Shown here one piece after another: positions 34,856-43,758 of a stretch of DNA of 64,000 nucleotides (positions are counted from its first letter, which is position 1; each line of letters begins with the position of its first letter). A program made the translations under genes and the position numbers. Location: assembly GCF_000426725.1 (NCBI RefSeq), contig NZ_AUFX01000011.1, positions 186,001 through 250,000 on the forward strand. The letters are read 5' to 3'. A model generated the notes under the pieces. The model did not search any database, was not told where the DNA came from, and saw only the letters and a list, made by a program, of their open reading frames with translations. This DNA is from Sporocytophaga myxococcoides DSM 11118 (GTDB lineage Bacteria > Bacteroidota > Bacteroidia > Cytophagales > Cytophagaceae).

Positions 34856-35218
34856 CTACATAGATTTAAACTCAAAAGGGATTTCAACAAGCTCAGAAAA
34901 CTCTTGTCCTGCCTCTTTCATATCTTCATCATCAGAAAAGTGATACCAGATGATTTTTGCTCCCTGGATTTTTTCAAATTTCGTTAAAATGTCCAATATT
35001 AATTTAGAAGACGCAGTATTAAAATATTCCAGTTTAACCTGAAGGTTAGTAGCTGGATTAGATTGCTCCTTATATGCTTCGATCCAGCTTAACACTGGCT
35101 TAAAAAAACCGGCAGCATCTTCCGGGAGTGAGCGTCCGGAAATTTCAAATACTCCTTTAGATTTGTCCAATGTGACAGAAGGAGTATCTTCAGTTCCGTT
35201 TATATTCAAAGTATCCAT
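34856..35218 (-). CDS. siaC: SiaC-like DUF1987 partner-switch protein
   Basis: The ATG at 35218 gives 120 residues. The DUF1987 pattern is clear: a conserved TPSVTLDKSKGVFEISGRSL at the front containing the Thr/Ser region phosphorylated in SiaC, PEDAAGFFKPVLSWIEAY, and VKLEYFNTASSKLILDIL. In Pseudomonas, SiaC is phosphorylated by the kinase SiaB and dephosphorylated by SiaA, and its unphosphorylated form activates the diguanylate cyclase SiaD. Here the kinase gene is directly upstream (43-base gap) and a SpoIIE phosphatase lies before it, but no diguanylate cyclase is present. It is the last gene of a six-gene operon. Confidence 0.88.
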   Translation of the reverse strand: MDTLNINGTEDTPSVTLDKSKGVFEISGRSLPEDAAGFFKPVLSWIEAYKEQSNPATNLQVKLEYFNTASSKLILDILTKFEKIQGAKIIWYHFSDDEDMKEAGQEFSELVEIPFEFKSM

Positions 35219-35261
35219 AATTATAGAAAGATTATCAAATAGGTTTAAGTAGGAAAAGGAT

Positions 35262-35804
35262 TTACTCGCTGATTCTCGCAATTTTTGATTTGAAAGAAAA
35301 GAAAGAATAATCAGCATCAACAGTCTCAAAATTATACTCAAGTTTCTGTCCTGATTTTCTCGCGATATCAACAAATCCTAATCCTGCACCACCTTTATCT
35401 GACATTTCATTATTCTGAATTAATTCTTTGTAGAAATTCTTCAAACCATCTTTATCCAGGCTATTAATCTTCTCAAGCTTTTCTGACAATCCTTTGATAT
35501 CTTTATTAGCAATCATATTACCTGAAGTAATGATATAACAGTCCTCTTCAGAACCAATCATAAAAATAGCTTTCTTTTCATTTGGCAAGGATAAGCTCTC
35601 CGAATGTTTACATATATTTTGAAGGCACTCAACCATCACATTGAATACTTTTCTTTTAATATTGCCTTCTTCACCTTTAGAATCAAGCTTCTTTTCGGCC
35701 ATAGACAATACAGCTTTTGTTATTTCCTGGGTAAACTCCCCTTCGTATACAAGTATGATATTTTCTTCTACCATAGTTTTGTGAATATTATAAATGTAAT
35801 TCAT
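35262..35804 (-). CDS. siaB: SiaB-family protein kinase
   Basis: The 180-residue protein (or 170 if the ATG at 35774 is used) belongs to the GHKL-type SiaB family. The histidine-kinase-like ATP fold is indicated by VFNVMVECLQNICKHSE near residue 55-70 (N box) and SDKGGAGLGFVDIARKSG near 135-150 (G box). It is expected to phosphorylate the SiaC-like protein encoded just downstream. The upstream gene encodes a PP2C/SpoIIE phosphatase, giving a complete kinase/substrate/phosphatase set. Confidence 0.88.
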   Translation of the reverse strand: MNYIYNIHKTMVEENIILVYEGEFTQEITKAVLSMAEKKLDSKGEEGNIKRKVFNVMVECLQNICKHSESLSLPNEKKAIFMIGSEEDCYIITSGNMIANKDIKGLSEKLEKINSLDKDGLKNFYKELIQNNEMSDKGGAGLGFVDIARKSGQKLEYNFETVDADYSFFSFKSKIARISE

Positions 35805-35846
35805 ACGTAATTAATTGCGACTTTAATTTAAACTCTATAAAAATTA

Positions 35847-38549
35847 TTAAAACTTAATACCAATTAATAGAACATCATCTGTCTGTTTATGCTCACCTTT
35901 CCATGATTCAAACTCAATATTCAAAGCATCATGTATTGCAGACATAGATTTGTCTTTATTATTCATGATGGCATCTTTTATTTTCACAGTGCCGAGTTTT
36001 CTGTTTTGAGGTCCACCAAATTGATCAGGGAATCCATCTGAGAAAAAGAAAATCATATCACCTGTTTTCATCTTGATTTTATGGTTGGTAAACTGAGTCT
36101 GGTTTTTATAGACTCCTCCACCAATAGCCCATTTATCACCTTTGTATTCTGTTAATTCTCCATCGGAAACATGGTATAAGGATCTGTGAGCTCCGGCATA
36201 TTCCACGATCTTTTTAGACAAATCAATCTTACAAAATGCGATATCCATTCCGTCTTTAATGTTCTCTTCATTGGTATCCTTTATAAGAGTTTCATTAACC
36301 TTTCTATCAAACTCATCCAATATAGCCCCAGAATTTAATCCGGAACACATTTCGACTATGTTATTAAGTTGAAAATATCCTACCAGAGACAACATAGCTC
36401 CTGGCACACCATGACCTGTACAATCCACTACAGATATAAACACAGAGTTATCTTTTTCCATATACCATGGGAAGTCACCGCTTACGATATCCCTTGGCTT
36501 GTACAGTATAAATGAACCGGGCAGTGTTTTCTGAATAGATTTGTTATCAGGAATAATAGCATTCTGAATTCTTTTTGAATATGTTATACTTTCATGTATG
36601 CTTCTGTTCTTAGCTTGAATCTCTCTTTCAATAAGCTTCATCTCAGTGATATCGTGGGAAACAACAAGGACAGACTCCAGACTATTTTCATTATATTCAG
36701 GAATTGCATTGATCTGCATTACCCTTTCACCAAGATGTGAATTATAGTTAGTTTCAAGGTGAAGTTTATTTTCTGTACTAATTACATTCTGAAGAATTTC
36801 TTTCCACACACCTACAATGCCATTTTGAGAACTAACTGTTTCCAGAGATTGATTCATAAACTCTGAAGGTTTTAATCCTGTATAGTTTTCAATGACAGGG
36901 TTTGTATAAGTGATTACACCATCACAGTTCAATCGTGTGATAAGATCAGGAGAGTTTTCAGAAAGCGCCTGCATGTTTTTCCTCATGCGTTCTTCCATTT
37001 CTGCCTTCCTTTTCACTGTGATATCACGTGAATTAAGAATAATTCCACCCACAGCTCTATCTGATAGAAGATTTTTACCTGTTGCTTCCAGCCAAATAAG
37101 CTCTCCGTTATCTTTTATAAATCTGTATTGGATTGTAATTGACTTTTCAGGATCTGCCAAAAGTTCATCAAACATTGCCTTATAAGCTACTCTGTCTTCT
37201 TCATATATGTGGGCTTCATCCTTTTTATTTATAAGGTCAGATGGGTCTATACCTAATATCCTCTTTACAGATGGACTCACATACCTCAGGATCATATTCT
37301 TTTCGTAGATTGCAATTACCTCTGATGCATTTTCAAGCAGAGACTGCATTCTCTTCTGAGTTTTATTCACCTCTTCAATCTGTTCTTCAAGTTTCTCATT
37401 AGACAACTGAAGGTCTTCCTGAGTAGCTCTCATCTCTTCAGCATTCTGCCTCAATTCTTCCTGTTGCTGTTGAAGTTCAGCACTCATCTTTTGAGATTGC
37501 TCAAGATGTCTTTGAGTACGTTCATTTACATGTATGTTAAAGATCGTCCTTGCTATAATTGGCCCTACTTCTTCAATGAACCTTACTTCATTCGTTGAAA
37601 ACTTTCTCAATGAAGCAAACTCAACAACCCCATAGGTTAACTCTTCTGTAATCAAGGGCACAATGAGAATCGAATCTGGCTTTTTGTCAATAATTAATCC
37701 GGAAGTGATAGAGCAATAATCCTTTGGAATCTCAGTCCTGAAAATGGTAGCTCCTTCTATAGCTGCTTGTCCAACTAAGCCATCGCCCATTTTAAATTTC
37801 GCAGACTTATATTTCTTTCTGTTGTAGGCATAGAGATTTTTCATCACGATAGACTTCTTAAACTCATTATCATCATCTTCCTCTATCACATAAAAAGCCC
37901 CCTGAATTGCGCCAATCTTTCCAATAAGATATTTTATCACATCATAACTTAAAGGATCAATAGAGTTATGTTTACGCAATATCTCACCTACTTCGGCAAT
38001 ACCGTTAACAATCCAGTTCCTTTCTTTCTCTCTGATCTCTGCACTTATGAGGTTTTTCTGCATGTTCAGAAGGGAGTTCCCTAATACATCGTTTTCACTT
38101 GCTGGCCTGAATTGTGTATTCAAATTACCTTCACCAATGGTGTGCGCAAAGTGTGCAGTATGTTTTAAAGATCTGACGATATTATTTGTAATTAAAGCCA
38201 TCTCTCCAATCTCATCACCGGTATTAATATTAATTTCATTAGCAAGTATACCTTCTTCTGTCAGCTTAAGATACTCCTTTAGAGAGAAGAGAGGTTGAGT
38301 AAGAAATCGAACCAGATAAAATGAAAGAACGATAGTAATCAAAACTACAAACAAAGAAGCTATGATCAGATACAAACGAGAATCGTCTGAAAATCCTTTC
38401 ACTGCCACTCCTCCAGCTGGTGCTTCAGATACTATTTTGGAAAATACAGAATACTGAATATAAGAAATCAACAATAACGCAGCTGCCACCAAAGATGTAG
38501 TGAATACTACAATCTTGCTGCCTAAACTTAATTTTATTTTATTGAACAT
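35847..38549 (-). CDS. HAMP-GAF-PAS-PAS-SpoIIE phosphatase sensor
   Basis: The ATG at 38549 gives 900 residues; a TTG five codons upstream is less likely. Two membrane helices (about 12-34 and 52-75) enclose only a short loop, so the signal may be sensed in the membrane or by partners. A HAMP (about 75-130), GAF (about 190-340), a coiled coil rich in Q and E (about 345-405) and two PAS domains (about 405-525 and 530-650) follow. The SpoIIE/PP2C phosphatase at the C-terminus has SGDFPWYMEKDNSVFISVVD and CTGHGVPGAMLSLVG. It should dephosphorylate the SiaC-like protein, like SiaA but with additional GAF and PAS modules. Fourth gene of the operon. Confidence 0.92.
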   Translation of the reverse strand: MFNKIKLSLGSKIVVFTTSLVAAALLLISYIQYSVFSKIVSEAPAGGVAVKGFSDDSRLYLIIASLFVVLITIVLSFYLVRFLTQPLFSLKEYLKLTEEGILANEININTGDEIGEMALITNNIVRSLKHTAHFAHTIGEGNLNTQFRPASENDVLGNSLLNMQKNLISAEIREKERNWIVNGIAEVGEILRKHNSIDPLSYDVIKYLIGKIGAIQGAFYVIEEDDDNEFKKSIVMKNLYAYNRKKYKSAKFKMGDGLVGQAAIEGATIFRTEIPKDYCSITSGLIIDKKPDSILIVPLITEELTYGVVEFASLRKFSTNEVRFIEEVGPIIARTIFNIHVNERTQRHLEQSQKMSAELQQQQEELRQNAEEMRATQEDLQLSNEKLEEQIEEVNKTQKRMQSLLENASEVIAIYEKNMILRYVSPSVKRILGIDPSDLINKKDEAHIYEEDRVAYKAMFDELLADPEKSITIQYRFIKDNGELIWLEATGKNLLSDRAVGGIILNSRDITVKRKAEMEERMRKNMQALSENSPDLITRLNCDGVITYTNPVIENYTGLKPSEFMNQSLETVSSQNGIVGVWKEILQNVISTENKLHLETNYNSHLGERVMQINAIPEYNENSLESVLVVSHDITEMKLIEREIQAKNRSIHESITYSKRIQNAIIPDNKSIQKTLPGSFILYKPRDIVSGDFPWYMEKDNSVFISVVDCTGHGVPGAMLSLVGYFQLNNIVEMCSGLNSGAILDEFDRKVNETLIKDTNEENIKDGMDIAFCKIDLSKKIVEYAGAHRSLYHVSDGELTEYKGDKWAIGGGVYKNQTQFTNHKIKMKTGDMIFFFSDGFPDQFGGPQNRKLGTVKIKDAIMNNKDKSMSAIHDALNIEFESWKGEHKQTDDVLLIGIKF

Positions 38550-38567
38550 AAGATCTACTTTCAATTA

Positions 38568-39323
38568 TTAGTTATACTGAGCTTCTACTGCTAAAAAATC
38601 ACCCAGTAAGGTTGTTAGATTTTGAATGAGGTTTTTATCATTTTCATTTGCTTTTTTCAATAATGAAATCTCCCAGACTCCAATAATTTCTTCACTTTTA
38701 AGCAAAGGTAAAATCATAACATCAACAGACTTGGTTGTTCCTAAACCAGAATATGGTATCATATAGCTTTCCTTAAGATCATCTATCACTAATGTCTTAC
38801 CTTCTTTGGCTACTAATCCTACCAGTCCTTCTCCCACAGCAAATTCAATATCATTTGCTGAATCTAATGCCAAAGCATATGAAGAATATCTTTTTAATTT
38901 ATTTTCTTCTTGATCTTTAAAGAAGAGTACAGATTGTCCGGCATCAATTTTATTACATATTACTGACAATGCCTTATCCATTTTATCTTTACCGCCAATT
39001 TTACTATTCATGATAGCATCAATTTCTTTTTTTAATTCATGAATAATATTAGACTGATCCTGTCTTAAAATTTCTTCTTCCTTATCAACAATAAATTCGT
39101 TCTTAAGTCTGTCCACATATACAACTTCCTTAAATGATTTGGTATTGAGCAATACATAATTCAGAATTATGCTTATAATTCCCGCTGCAAGAGTTATATA
39201 AAAAATTGAAAGGATATTATTATCAGCTCCGGAAAAACTATTGAATAGGATAATTGAATAAACAACCAAACCTATAAACAATATATTCGCCAGAGCATGC
39301 ACTTTTGATAAAATCATTTTCAT
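38568..39323 (-). CDS. Membrane-anchored GAF domain protein
   Basis: The 251-residue protein has two N-terminal membrane helices (about 8-27 and 38-60) and a GAF domain (about 95-250) with SVLFFKDQEENKLKRYSSYA, FAVGEGLVGLVAKEGKTLVI and DVMILPLLKSEEIIGVWEIS. No output domain is present, so it may act as a regulatory partner of the phosphatase. The start overlaps the stop of cheB by 4 bases (ATGA), and the next gene begins 18 bases after its stop. Confidence 0.88.
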   Translation of the reverse strand: MKMILSKVHALANILFIGLVVYSIILFNSFSGADNNILSIFYITLAAGIISIILNYVLLNTKSFKEVVYVDRLKNEFIVDKEEEILRQDQSNIIHELKKEIDAIMNSKIGGKDKMDKALSVICNKIDAGQSVLFFKDQEENKLKRYSSYALALDSANDIEFAVGEGLVGLVAKEGKTLVIDDLKESYMIPYSGLGTTKSVDVMILPLLKSEEIIGVWEISLLKKANENDKNLIQNLTTLLGDFLAVEAQYN

Positions 39324-39916
39324 AGCTGAGTCACTTTATTTAATTCTATTAAAAACTTTATAATTTCTTCTACTTTCATAACATGGTCTATTTTTGTAAC
39401 ACTCATAGCAGCCTTTGGCATAGTGTCAATCACGCTTTCCTCAGGATCCTGAATGATTGTCATCCCTCCATAATCTTTAACCTTTTTCATTCCAAGAGCA
39501 CCATCTTTGTTCGCTCCTGTTAATAAGATTCCAATAAGTTTTTCCTTATAAACGTATGCACAGGTCTCAAAGGTTATATCTATTGCAGGTCTTGAATTAT
39601 TAACCATTTCTTCAGTGGATAAAGAAATGTAGTTACCCAGCTCAATATTCATGTGATAATTTGCTGGCGCCAGATATATTTTCCCTCTTTTAATAGGTTC
39701 ATTATGATCAGGCTCTTTTACTTCTTTAATGCTCTTCAGAGAGAGAGCTTCTATAAGGCCGTTTCTTATATGTTTTAGCCTATGGCAACATATAAAAATT
39801 GGTAACGAAAAATCTTCTGGAAGCTTGTTTAATATCTTACATAAAACCTGAAAACTTCCAGCTGATCCTCCAATGACTATAGCTTTATATTTCCTGTTTA
39901 GATCTACTTCTTTCAT
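39320..39916 (-). CDS. cheB: Stand-alone CheB-type methylesterase
   Basis: The ATG at 39916 gives 198 residues. It is only the CheB catalytic domain, without the receiver domain that controls canonical CheB. The catalytic serine is in IGGSAGSFQVL near residue 18, the histidine in CCHRLKH near 45, and the aspartate in LLTGANKDGALG near 143. It would remove methyl groups (or deamidate) from receptor glutamates, yet no chemoreceptor is encoded in this window. It begins 7 bases after the stop of cheR. Confidence 0.9.
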   Translation of the reverse strand: MKEVDLNRKYKAIVIGGSAGSFQVLCKILNKLPEDFSLPIFICCHRLKHIRNGLIEALSLKSIKEVKEPDHNEPIKRGKIYLAPANYHMNIELGNYISLSTEEMVNNSRPAIDITFETCAYVYKEKLIGILLTGANKDGALGMKKVKDYGGMTIIQDPEESVIDTMPKAAMSVTKIDHVMKVEEIIKFLIELNKVTQL

Positions 39917-39923
39917 TACCGGA

Positions 39924-40751
39924 TTACACTTTATTCTTTCTAAAAATTCTTTCCTCGGGGCCCAACATTGTAAATTTTGGAGCAACCTCCGACCATTCGA
40001 TCGTCTCTCTGGATCCCAGAATCAATAGGCCAGACATATTTAATGACTGATGAAGTTTTTTTAATATATCATTTTGCAGTTGTGGGTTATGATAAATAAG
40101 AATATTCCTGCATAATATGATATCAACATTTCCGTTAAAGGAATCTTTAACAAGATTGATCTCTTTAAATTTTATCTTACTCAGAAGATCTTTGGTGAGA
40201 CTGTAATTTTCGCCCTCGGCTTTGAAATAATTGGTAAGCTCTCCCTTATAACCTGTCTTTACAAAATTACTTGTATTCAGCTCCATGCTTTTACCAGGAA
40301 TCAATCCTGATTGTGCTTTCTCAATTATCCCAACATTAAAATCAGTAGATATTACTTCTGCTTTATTTAACAGGTTTAAGTCATTCAACAATATCATTAA
40401 TGAAAATACTTCCTCACCTGATGAGCTACCTACTTGCCATATTTTGATATTCTGTGATAAATTCTGTTCTAGTAGCACTTTTCTTAAATGCTTCCAGAAA
40501 GACGGATCTCTGAACAACTCAGTGACATTAACTGAGATTTCTGTCAATAATTCATTCTTCTTAATTTCTCCGGATATTATTTTATTAACCAAATTCTCAA
40601 CAGAGCCCAATCGTTTTATTTCTATAAAACGTTGAATTCTTCTTTTAAAAGATGCTGCTGAATAATTTGAAAAATCGTAATCAAACCTTTCAATAATTGT
40701 CTGAATTAGCTTTCTAAGCTCATTTATTCCTATTTCCGGAGCTGTTTGCAT
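39924..40751 (-). CDS. cheR: CheR-type methyltransferase
   Basis: The 275-residue protein has the all-helical CheR N-domain (about 8-70, SAASFKRRIQRFIEIKRLGS, then TELFRDPSFW) and the SAM-binding C-domain: WQVGSSSGEEVFSLMILLND near 110 and IILCRNILIYHNPQLQNDIL near 210. There is no TPR or pentapeptide extension. It is first in the six-gene operon that ends with the SiaC-like gene. It would methylate glutamates in a receptor or another coiled-coil protein; candidates here are the HAMP-containing sensors. Confidence 0.92.
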   Translation of the reverse strand: MQTAPEIGINELRKLIQTIIERFDYDFSNYSAASFKRRIQRFIEIKRLGSVENLVNKIISGEIKKNELLTEISVNVTELFRDPSFWKHLRKVLLEQNLSQNIKIWQVGSSSGEEVFSLMILLNDLNLLNKAEVISTDFNVGIIEKAQSGLIPGKSMELNTSNFVKTGYKGELTNYFKAEGENYSLTKDLLSKIKFKEINLVKDSFNGNVDIILCRNILIYHNPQLQNDILKKLHQSLNMSGLLILGSRETIEWSEVAPKFTMLGPEERIFRKNKV

Positions 40752-41129
40752 TGTTATGAGAAAAATGACATTTGGAGGATACTAACGGAATGAATGATAA
40801 GATAGTTGGGATAAATTTTAAACAATCATCTTTCAAAATATTTACCGTGAGATAAAACCATAAAACTGTCCCTATAAATTGAATTATTGTGCCGACTAAC
40901 AAAAAAACAAAGCATCTTCCTGGAGCACTCATCAAACTGATTTTCAATGCAATAAACATACAAAAACAGATCTAAAAAAAATTTACATTGTGCTTAACTA
41001 CACATTAAAAAATATAATTCTTTTGAGATTTTTTTACAACTAATGCAGACTCCATTCGTATTTAATTTTGAATCCTATACAGTTAGGAAAATCCGCCTGT
41101 AACAAATTACTTACTATATTATAATAATC
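40752..41129. other. Divergent intergenic region of the signalling island
   Basis: It separates the leftward cheR operon from the rightward YfiR-sensor-TonB unit and should carry both promoters. A minus-strand reading frame with hydrophobic stretches overlaps cheR here, but I do not accept it as a gene. Confidence 0.6.
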
Positions 41130-41648
41130 ATGAAAATCAATTTTAGACCAGCAAAGCTTGCAGTAATCATGGCCTTTACCCTGTTATTCTGTACGAAGTC
41201 AGAGGCTCAAACTGAATACAAGGTATACTCAGGTCTGATGTTCCATTTCATCAAATATACCCAATGGCCTTCTCCAGGTGGAGAAATTGTTTTGGGTGTA
41301 TTTGGGAAGTCTCCAATGAACACAGAAGCGATGGCGCTTAATGGAAAGATGGCAGGCTCTATGAAAGTTGTCGTCAAAGAAATTCATAACGTAGCTGAGG
41401 TAGATGCATGTCAGATATTATTTGTGCCATCAAGTCAATCAGCAAAATATTCAGAAATTGCACCTAAAGCGAAACAACATCATGTTTTAGTCGTAAGTAA
41501 TTCTCCGTCAGCTACCAAAAATGGAGTAATTGTAAACTTCTTTGAAGAGGACAGTAAAGTGAAGTTCGAAATCTCTAACAAAAATGCCGCAGAAAACGGG
41601 TTAAAGATTTCTTCTGAATTACAGAAACTGGCCAGAATAGTTGACTAA
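41130..41648 (+). CDS. YfiR-family periplasmic protein (DUF4154)
   Basis: The 172-residue protein has a signal peptide ending near KSEAQ. It then shows the YfiR/HmsC pattern: YKVYSGLMFHFIKYTQWP, ACQILFVPSSQSAKY and SPSATKNGVIVNFFEEDSKVKFEISNKNAAENGLKISSE in pieces. In Pseudomonas, YfiR restrains the diguanylate cyclase YfiN from the periplasm; many YfiR proteins lie beside TonB receptors and membrane sensors. Here the following gene is a HAMP-GAF sensor (31-base gap), the likely partner. Confidence 0.88.
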   Translation: MKINFRPAKLAVIMAFTLLFCTKSEAQTEYKVYSGLMFHFIKYTQWPSPGGEIVLGVFGKSPMNTEAMALNGKMAGSMKVVVKEIHNVAEVDACQILFVPSSQSAKYSEIAPKAKQHHVLVVSNSPSATKNGVIVNFFEEDSKVKFEISNKNAAENGLKISSELQKLARIVD

Positions 41649-41679
41649 ACATCATTCCCAAAATAGTATTTAAAAATAA

Positions 41680-43335
41680 ATGAAATCAGGTAATATATTT
41701 AAAGGAATAAGAGGTAAGATAATTTTATGCTTCTTCTCAATCATCTTTTTATTCTGTGCATATGGAGTGATCAGTAGCTACCTGCTTACTAAAAACAAAA
41801 AGGCTACTGAGCAAATAAATACAACGGATCAGCCAAGTATTACTCATTTAACTGAGCTTGAGCTATTGCTTATTCAGTCAAAAAATCTAATGACCAATTG
41901 GGTTAAAATTGACATAGAAAATCATCCTGATAAAATTAAGCTTAAGCAGATACATGCCAAGGATTATCCTCAGCTGAAGGAAAAATTAACGTCGCTTCAA
42001 AAAAACTGGAAAGACCAGACCTTAGCAGATTCTTTAAAGAACCTGATTAAAGAGATCGACAAAACTTTCATAATGCAGAAAGAGATTATGACCAGCCTGG
42101 CCACTTTTGACAGCTATCAGGATGGCATCACTCCAATATTAAGCGAAAGTAAAAGCGATGAGATTTCAACAAACATCAATAGTATTTCTGTTCATCTACA
42201 TAAAATACTTGATGAACTTAAACATACCACAAGTGACCAGCAAATAAGCATGATTGAAAACATGCAACTTTTGACTCGTACTAATTTTATTCTGCTTGGC
42301 TTTATTATTATACTTGGATTTTTACTTACAATAAGACTTTCCAGTCAAATAATAAAACCGGTCAACTCTTTGCACAATCTTGTTAATAAAGTTTCCAAAG
42401 GTGAACTGGACAATACTTCCATTAAGATAACCAATGATGAAATTGGAGAAATGATGGGTGATGTACAGAAAATGGTAGAGGGTCTAAAAACTACCGCCAC
42501 TTTCGCAAATGAAATTGGAAAAGGGAATCTGGAATCTGAATTTGCTCCGCTAAGTGAGAAAGATGTACTTGGCAATGCTCTGATTACGATGAGAGACAAT
42601 CTTGTTAAAGTTGCAAAAGAAGATAAGCAGAGAAACTGGTCAAATGAAGGTTATGCAGCATTCGGTGAGATCTTAAGAAATCATTATGATAGTACCAATG
42701 AAATGCTTGATACATTCCTTATCAAACTTGTAAAATATGTACAGGCAAATCAAGGGTGGCTATATATTGTGAATGATGAGAATGAAAATGATCCTTACCT
42801 TGAATTAAAAAGCGTTTATGCTTTTGACAGGAAAAAATTCCAGACCAAACGAATTGGTAAAGGGGAAGGCCTTGCAGGACAAGCATGGATCGAAGGAGAC
42901 CTTATCTACCTCACTGATGTTCCTGATAGTTATGTAACTATTACATCTGGACTTGGAGATTCAAATCCAAAAGCAATATTGATTGTGCCGATAAAAGTCA
43001 ACGATACAATAAACGGAGTAATGGAGTTCGCATCATTCAATGAATTCCAGCCTTATCAGGTTGAATTCATTCAAAAGCTTAGTGAAACTCTTGCCTCTTC
43101 CCTTTCAACTATGAAAATAAACGAAAGAACAAAAATACTTCTGGAAGAATCGCAAAAGCAAAGAAACCAGATGCATGAACAGGAAGAAGAGCTCAGACAA
43201 AATCTTGAAGAGTTACAAGCTACTCAGGAAGAAATGAAAAGAAAACAGGAAAACACTGACCTTCTTATTCAGCAGTTAAAAGCGCATGAACTTGAACTGA
43301 TGAAAGAAAATGATAGCCTGAAGAGCAAAGTATAA
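41680..43335 (+). CDS. HAMP-GAF membrane sensor with coiled-coil tail
   Basis: The 551-residue protein has a first membrane helix (about 11-31), a four-helix-bundle-like periplasmic domain (about 32-200), a second helix (about 203-222), a HAMP (about 222-275), a GAF domain (about 340-480) and a coiled coil tail rich in E and Q (about 480-551). No kinase, cyclase or MCP signalling domain is present. Its HAMP-GAF core closely parallels the SpoIIE phosphatase encoded at 35847-38549 (for example GNLESEFAPLSEKDVLGNAL beside GNLNTQFRPASENDVLGNSL). It may pass a signal from the YfiR protein to the phosphatase or receive modification by CheR/CheB; this is inference. Confidence 0.85.
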   Translation: MKSGNIFKGIRGKIILCFFSIIFLFCAYGVISSYLLTKNKKATEQINTTDQPSITHLTELELLLIQSKNLMTNWVKIDIENHPDKIKLKQIHAKDYPQLKEKLTSLQKNWKDQTLADSLKNLIKEIDKTFIMQKEIMTSLATFDSYQDGITPILSESKSDEISTNINSISVHLHKILDELKHTTSDQQISMIENMQLLTRTNFILLGFIIILGFLLTIRLSSQIIKPVNSLHNLVNKVSKGELDNTSIKITNDEIGEMMGDVQKMVEGLKTTATFANEIGKGNLESEFAPLSEKDVLGNALITMRDNLVKVAKEDKQRNWSNEGYAAFGEILRNHYDSTNEMLDTFLIKLVKYVQANQGWLYIVNDENENDPYLELKSVYAFDRKKFQTKRIGKGEGLAGQAWIEGDLIYLTDVPDSYVTITSGLGDSNPKAILIVPIKVNDTINGVMEFASFNEFQPYQVEFIQKLSETLASSLSTMKINERTKILLEESQKQRNQMHEQEEELRQNLEELQATQEEMKRKQENTDLLIQQLKAHELELMKENDSLKSKV

Positions 43336-43758
43336 AATCAATCAATCGAAAACCTAAGCAAAATCATTTATTAACCATTAAAATTTTAAAAGCAATAAAC
43401 ATCGTGCAACTTCAAGCTTCAGTATATCTTTTAATTTCAACAGCTAAAGTTTTAATAGATACTGTTCACCTCCTGTAGTTGCATCATATTCAAATTAACT
43501 TTCTGGAATATTATTTTGGATTGCCAACAATTCAGGAGAAAAAAATCATGTCCAGTTGGTTAACTCCTAATTAAATATCGCCTGATGTTACAAAGGTTTT
43601 AGAACTTTGGCCACTTCTTGTTGCCTGTTAAATCAAGCGCTAAAGAAATATGATTATCTCAAATATTTCACCAGTATAACTATAAATATTTACACATAAT
43701 CAGTATGTAACCCAAACACCCAAAATTTACTTATTTACTTATTTAATTGACGCGTATA
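43336..43758. other. Intergenic region, 420 bp
   Basis: Spacer between the HAMP-GAF sensor and the TonB receptor. No gene and no good terminator are seen; it could hold a separate promoter for the receptor. Confidence 0.5.

Noticed and set aside
40720-40959. 79-codon minus-strand frame with hydrophobic stretches overlapping cheR
   Set aside because: It overlaps the start of cheR by 32 bases in another frame and resembles translated AT-rich promoter DNA.
43336-43758. Small RNA or riboswitch before the TonB receptor
   Set aside because: No conserved riboswitch core or strong hairpin is visible; cobalamin-type elements were specifically looked for.
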